This document shows, one piece after another, positions 58,867 to 64,000 of a stretch of 64,000 nucleotides of DNA. The notes under the pieces are model-generated. The model did no database searches and was not told the DNA's origin. It saw only the letters and a program-made list of their open reading frames with translations. Within the stretch, counting starts at the first letter, position 1; every line of letters begins with the position of its first letter. This DNA is from Pseudo-nitzschia pungens. Taxonomy: Eukaryota > Bacillariophyta > Bacillariophyceae > Bacillariales > Bacillariaceae. Both the position numbers and the translations under genes were made by a program. The stretch lies in assembly GCA_037355855.1 (NCBI GenBank), contig CM074760.1, forward strand, positions 2,968,501 to 3,032,500, given 5' to 3'.

Positions 58867-59851
58867 ATCATCAGAGGCTCGGGGCAATCAAATGTGAGAT
58901 CGATCCGGTGTTCATGCACCGGCGTCAACAGATGGTTCTAACAGGAAAAAGTATGAAGAAATACATGGAGGAAATCAAAGGTGGAGTGGCCAACGCACAT
59001 CGCGTTCCTTAACTTGATCAAGGATAATGCAAAAGAATATGAAAATGTCCAAAATCAAGACGACACGACGAAACGAAGAAATGATACTGGTATGATTCTC
59101 AATGACACATACGATGAATTTCCCAAATCTGCGTTCTGGGATGTTGATGCGTTATGCAAACTTGATAAAAAAGATACAAAAGAAAAAAATCGCACCCGTA
59201 TTGTCAATATTAATAATAGAAAAATGGCCGACAGCGACGAAGCGGGCACCGACCAACCCGAACCCAAACGCGATGACGACGGAGACAAGAAACCTCCCGC
59301 GAAGAGAAGAAGAACTTATTGTTGCTGGGCTCGGGCTGGATGGTTCGGGCCGCTGCGGATCGGATGGTCGAATGCATTTTCAATGTAATGTTTTGCAATA
59401 AATATAACTACATATCTAAAACTAGGTGTACGTCACGGACTACTCGATGCCTTTGCCCACCTCCTCCTCCGCATCTCAGGATCAATAGTTCTGCGTTGTG
59501 AAGATCCATTTTGATTCCAGAGTGCTCCAAAGGTACGGTACGATAAGAGTACGACTGTAATGCTAGATACAAGGAATGATCGGCCTCGTTATCGTTATCG
59601 TTAGTGTTTTCATAATCTCTTATTATTCCTATTTTGCATAATAAAAATAATATAATATTTACTGTATGTTTTATACTATTTACAATCTATCTGCACACAC
59701 GAATGGAACTGCACATGAACTGCGAATAGTTTGTTTCTGTCGCGCCGACGGGAAGAGAGACTATAGATTGATTCCGTGGCGCTTCGTCTGGTCGTCCGTG
59801 GGTCCGGGAATGGCGCTTGCAGTTGTGGAGGAACGATGGATGACTCGCGCT
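58867..59851. other. Region of uncertain coding status
   Basis: About 1 kb between the DUF6824-like ORF and the minus-strand secreted protein. An open frame at 58981-59388 (no good ATG context; charged, with a GTDQPEPKRDDDGDKKPP stretch) might be a downstream exon. The rest is AT-rich. Confidence 0.4.
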
Positions 59852-60767
59852 CTAGGCCGTGGTCGTGGAAAGGGACTCGGTGGCTGGTTCTGATGCTGTT
59901 CCGGCTTCCGCTTCGGTTTCCGATCCCCAGCTGTTGATGAACTGCTTCAGTTGCTTGTAGTACTCAATACTGTAGAAATCGTGGTGCCCCATAATGACAT
60001 AGTCCCCGGCCGTGTGCTTGTTGATTTTGTTGGAATTCTTGTGCGCCGATCCATCGGCCGGTGCCAGAATCCGACTGGAGATGCGATGCATGTGACGAAA
60101 TTCGGCTCCCAGGTCCTTGAAGTTGACCACCATTGGATCGTATCCCAGTCTCCAAAAGGGCCCCGTCGTCGAGAGCTGGTAGCCCGTGTAGGAGGGATAC
60201 AACACGCACAGTCCGGCATTGTCGCTCCACAGATAGGCGTCGCCGTAGATCTCGTACTCATAGGGCATGTCGTCCTCCGCCGGACCGACATTGAAGACTA
60301 GCATCCCGTAGTCGCAGGGGGCGTTGATGTCTCTCCGGTACGTCGTGGTGCTGTCCGAGTTCATGATGGACGAGTAGTAGGACGGATCCGGTGTGGCGCG
60401 GGTGAATGGGGGGAATCGGGGGGAACTGGAGCTGCGGATCGGACTGCGACTGCGACTGCGACTCCAATGCATTTCCGTGGCGGTTGATGTTGATGTTACT
60501 TCCACCCCGCAGCAGAGTGGAGGTCGTCTCCTCCTTCTCGATCTCATTCTCGTCAGATTCGGGCGTGAGAAGCGTCAGGGGTTGTGACCGCGGAGCGAAC
60601 GACACGGGGCCACCACCGGTTCCATCAAGGACCGCAAAGAGATCTTTTGGTTCCGTCTCGCTGTCGAGAGCGAGCGATGTTGCTGCTGTTGCTGCGATTG
60701 CCAGCAACAACAGACTCCTGCAAAAGATAATGCTGGTCGATTTCGCCATCGTAGTCGGAAGGATCAT
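59852..60767 (-). CDS. Secreted protein of unknown function (one frame break)
   Basis: Starts with two in-frame ATGs (60767, 60749) followed by a clear signal peptide (basic start, LLLLAIAATAATSLA core, cleavage near LALDS). A Ser/Gln-rich linker follows. The conserved-looking part, in the next frame, is Tyr/Trp/Gly-rich (YGMLVFNVGPAEDDMP, YEYEIYGDAYLWSDN, GYQLSTTGPFWRLGYD, DYVIMGHHDFYS). The two frames meet in a stretch of G runs (about 60408-60424); discounting one base there gives 304 aa. The shift of sign and size matches the other frame breaks in this window. I recognise no family. The C-terminal end is Glu/Ser/Thr-rich. Confidence 0.65.
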
Positions 60768-63018
60768 CGCAGATGACAGTTTGGTTTCCTGAACGAACGA
60801 CTGCTGTATCTCGAATAGGAATTGTGTCGTGTTTTGGCTTATGAAAGTAAAGCTTTTGAGGCTTCGTTTCGTCGATTTATGAGGAAAAAAACGAACATGA
60901 TGCGTTACATCCTACACGATTCTACGTACCATTCAGTACACAGCGTACTAAGATCACGCCACTATCCTTCTTCCCATGTTTGGCCCCGTGACCGTTTGTC
61001 GTACTTTATTACGAAGTTTTTTTCGTGACTAACTCGACTCATGCAACCTAGATGCAAGATTTGCAACTCGCATTCTGATACCGAAAGCTAACCATACGGT
61101 AAGGTTAAGGTTACGGCATGATCCCCTGTCATGCCTATTTTTCTCATTTTTCATTCTTTGGAACTACTACCGGTACAGCAGTAGTAAAGTGAGTGGAGGA
61201 CTAGTGGTTGATTCAAAGTGGGAACAAAGTTGGATTATCTAGTATCATCATGATCCTCCCCAACAGAAGCCAGCATTATCAATGAAGTAGTAGTACCAGT
61301 ACTACTAGTACTGCTGATGGTGGAGTTGCTGCTTTGTGGATGACGATGGTGGTGCTGGGGAAGAACAAGAACAAGTAGAACTCAACATGCCAAAAAGAAA
61401 TTACTAGTCACAAAAAGAACAACAAACATTAGTATCAGCATTGGTGCTTGTTGAAGAAGAAGCCCAGTAAAATGCTCACAGTATCATGATGGCAGCAGGA
61501 GCCCCACCAAGAGAGAATGAACAGTACTATTAGTACCAGCAGTACTTCTTGCACTCGTAACAGTGTAACAGTGTGAAGTGTTCGAGTTGGATCTTGTCCT
61601 TACTACATTGGTGGTTGCAAGAAGCAACAAGTATGACAGTCGTTGGACGACTGTCTCACGCACGTACGCAATTCTCATTCTCATGGTTTGGTTTTACCCC
61701 TACAAACACCAAATCGCAGCAGCAGGCAGGCATGCTGCTTCTGCTGCTCTGGAGTCGGAACAGAAACATACGGGCGGACGTTGTTATCTAGGAGGTGTGT
61801 AATCTCGGCTTGCGCAATGAGCAACCACCAGCACGGACCAACGAAGACTGGTGTACTTTGTACCAAATGGTCGTGCTCCTGCTGCTACTATTTGTGTTGG
61901 TGTTACGGCAATGGGTGTGCTGGCATCTGCTTTCTTGTTGTTTGGAGCAAATGAACACACAAGAAATTAAAATGAAACCGCCAGTAGGAGAAAAAACACG
62001 TAGTAGTGCTAGAACGGCACACTCCACAAATGGTACCGTAGTAATGTACGGTGTGGTGTGAAGCAAATGCATCTTGCAACCCCGATGCACGGGAGACAAC
62101 ATTCGGACGGATGAATGCACGGATGGATCCATCCGCGCAGAGCCGAAACACAACCAGCGGGAAGAACCCGAGAACTCACTCCCAAGCGAAGATCGATGCA
62201 GAGAAATGAAGCTCTTCGATCTGCCGTGCTCAGCGCAATGCTCTTGCTCGAATCACTTCGGGAGAGTGGCGAAAACGAGTATGAATACGGATATGAATGC
62301 GAAAACCAATTCGAACGAACACAAAATCGATCGTACCCACAAAAATCGTAGGGTGTGGTTGCACAAGCCAACCGAATCAATCGAATCACAGAGAGAACGG
62401 GAGGGTTGGGTTCGTGACCACCGAACGACAACACAAAACCATCCGAGCAGACCGAGAAGTCGAACTTTCACTTCCCGCGCAACAGAAGAAGGAAGGGAGG
62501 GACAATGCGTTCGCAATCTCCCATATCGTTTTGGGCACTGGCACCAAGATTCCGGTGACATTTCATCCCTGCAGTCGTGGTTCATCAAAATCAAAACAGA
62601 CGGTACACGTGATCCTCGGATCTTATCTCAAAACGAGTGGGTGCCAAACGAGTGGAATGGAACGGAATGGATGATTGGATCGGATCGATGGGCGGATGGT
62701 GAAAGCTCGGTCGTTGCAATTCGTTTCGTTTCTGCGTGCGCGAGTGGTTGCGTAAGAATACTCGAATGGGTTGTTTTTCTTCTTAAAAAAAATAGGAACA
62801 TTATTTCTATCTTCTGCACTTTCCGTCAATACACAAGGCACCATCGTGACCTTCACCGTACAGCTTCCGAATATTACAACGACGAGAACCAGTACCAATG
62901 CACATCTTGCTCTTCTTCTCAACATTGCACACATTGCACATATCCAAACATGGATGCTGGATGAATAGATAGATTCGTCGCCGAAATTTTTGCGTCATTG
63001 AACATGAGCATGCGTCGA
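60768..63018. other. Long intergenic region, no gene called
   Basis: About 2.3 kb. It has GTAGTA/CTACTA tracts near 61280-61320. A 297-codon plus-strand frame (62074-62964) is rich in Arg, Ser, Thr and Cys, has no good ATG and no domain, so it was not called. The end of this stretch is the 3' side of the small acidic gene. Confidence 0.55.
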
Positions 63019-63282
63019 TTAGAGTTCCTCCTTGAGGTCATCGTCGTCGTCGTCGTCATCTTCGTCATCTTCATCATCGGAGAATCCATCGTCGTCGACA
63101 ATATCATCATCGTCGTCCTCAATCTCGTCATCGGCTCTGGCCACCATGGACGAAAGGGCGAGCACGGAAACCGACAACACCGAAGGAACGGAGAGAGACC
63201 GCGATGCCACCGTCGTCTGTGGCATGGCCAAAAACGCAATGAGTGCCAGGAAGGAGGAAAGGAAGAGACTCAAGCGGAACAT
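63019..63282 (-). CDS. Small acidic secretory-pathway protein with C-terminal KEEL
   Basis: An 87-aa protein: signal peptide or anchor (about 1-27, MFRLSLFLSSFLALIAFLA start), a second moderately hydrophobic stretch (about 30-48), then an almost purely acidic C-terminal half made of Asp/Glu and ending DLKEEL. KEEL is close to the ER-retention signal KDEL, so an ER-resident, calcium-binding role is possible; that is inference. Composition on the opposite strand is also low complexity, so the call rests on the good ATG context and the signal peptide. Confidence 0.5.
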   Translation of the reverse strand: MFRLSLFLSSFLALIAFLAMPQTTVASRSLSVPSVLSVSVLALSSMVARADDEIEDDDDDIVDDDGFSDDEDDEDDDDDDDDLKEEL

Positions 63283-64000
63283 TGTGGTATTGTATAGTAT
63301 AGTATATATTGATTGATTTGGTGTGAAAACACAGTGAACACCGAATAAGTTACTTGTAGTTGCAAATAGCAGCTTGCGTTGGCATGCAATGACCTCCTGG
63401 TGCAGATGGTTGGATCAGTCCTGCCTGTCTCAAAATGTACGAGCCAAACCAACGACCAACGAACGGAAGAATTCAACAAGGAAAGAATCGAATAAGGTTA
63501 CGTAATACGTAGTATCTCATAACGATGATTCTGGATCGGCTCTACACAACAAAAATTCGTTTCCGACTTTCACTCCCAAAATTCCAAAAATTCAATTCAG
63601 TCCCGGAATGGGTTGCCAATTCTGTGAGTGGTGATCATTACCCATTTCATAAAAGAGCAGTAGTAAGAACAACAAGTAAGTTGTTGCAAGCAAAGACTGG
63701 CTACTAACCTTGCTTTCTCCTCTGCTCTCATCTCTCAGTTGCAAGAGAGAGGGGCAATGCATATTATTCACAACTGGACTGGACTTGCAGTTATTTCTCA
63801 TGAAGAACATGATACAACAGAGAACAGACCTGATGATACTACTACTAATATTTACAATGAAAAAAATAACATGATGGAGAAACCGCGATGGTGCAAATCC
63901 CTCATCTCGACAGCCCAGCTGCCTGTTCCAGTACTACTAGTATTCAGGTCGACAAGGGATTTTGATTCAGTGCTTCAAACTTGTAGTTCCGATGAACTGA
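63283..64000. other. Intergenic sequence to window end
   Basis: About 700 bp upstream of the small acidic gene. AT-rich, with a TATAGTATAGTATA stretch next to the gene start (63292-63306) that could act as a TATA-like element. No ORF of note. Confidence 0.5.

Noticed and set aside
62074..62964. Plus-strand open frame of 296 codons
   Set aside because: No ATG at its start, Arg/Thr/Ser/Cys-rich, no domain or hydrophobic pattern; probably chance.

Overview
The window looks like nuclear DNA of a photosynthetic stramenopile, most likely a pennate diatom. Evidence: short GT-AG introns (about 60 to 270 nt) in otherwise compact genes; a myosin with the tail reported for class XXIX (diatoms and relatives); precursors with a signal peptide followed by an AF motif, as in diatom plastid import; a plastid-type DUF1995 gene; and a possible DUF6824-like gene. 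No species can be named from sequence alone. I saw no organelle, viral, CRISPR or rRNA/tRNA signal.

Layout, left to right. 1-7 kb: a minus-strand myosin with IQ motifs, ankyrin repeats and a FYVE-like finger. 9.9-14.2 kb: an ethanolamine/cholinephosphotransferase and a membrane-anchored JmjC/cupin protein (plus). 15.3-16.1 kb: a MITE-like element. 16.5-22.6 kb: homocysteine S-methyltransferase (plus), U3 snoRNP protein MPP10 (minus), class II eIF4E/4EHP (plus). 23-27.6 kb: cohesin SMC1 (minus). 29-35.5 kb: multipass membrane protein, CIA30-domain protein, JMJD6, and a PNPOx-like flavoprotein. 36.6-44.3 kb: PGAM5, an STI1-repeat tail-anchored protein resembling OEP61, a group XII PLA2-like protein lacking the catalytic His-Asp, and an NAD(P)H:FMN reductase. 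44.5-53.8 kb: the class XXIX myosin with 16 CBS domains, a PB1 domain and a C-terminal membrane segment. 54-64 kb: a CpG-poor relic, a 10-bp minisatellite, a DUF1995 gene, a DUF6824-like ORF and two small secreted or ER proteins.

The genes are mostly unrelated housekeeping loci, as is usual in a eukaryote. Loose themes are ribosome biogenesis and translation (MPP10, 4EHP), chromatin and RNA modification (SMC1, JMJD6), organelle quality control and assembly (PGAM5, CIA30, OEP61-like, DUF1995) and motors (two myosins).

The most unusual signals are these. (1) Nineteen frame breaks in six conserved or long genes, all of the same sign (one surplus base). When one base is discounted at each site, every intron phase and stop codon fits. 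(2) Three near-identical 1050-bp units inside the class XXIX myosin that are strongly CpG-depleted compared with a diverged fourth unit of the same gene. (3) A 10-mer, GTAAGGTTAC, found at least 14 times, only between genes. Exon boundaries were worked out by hand from splice sites and protein family expectations. No database search was run.
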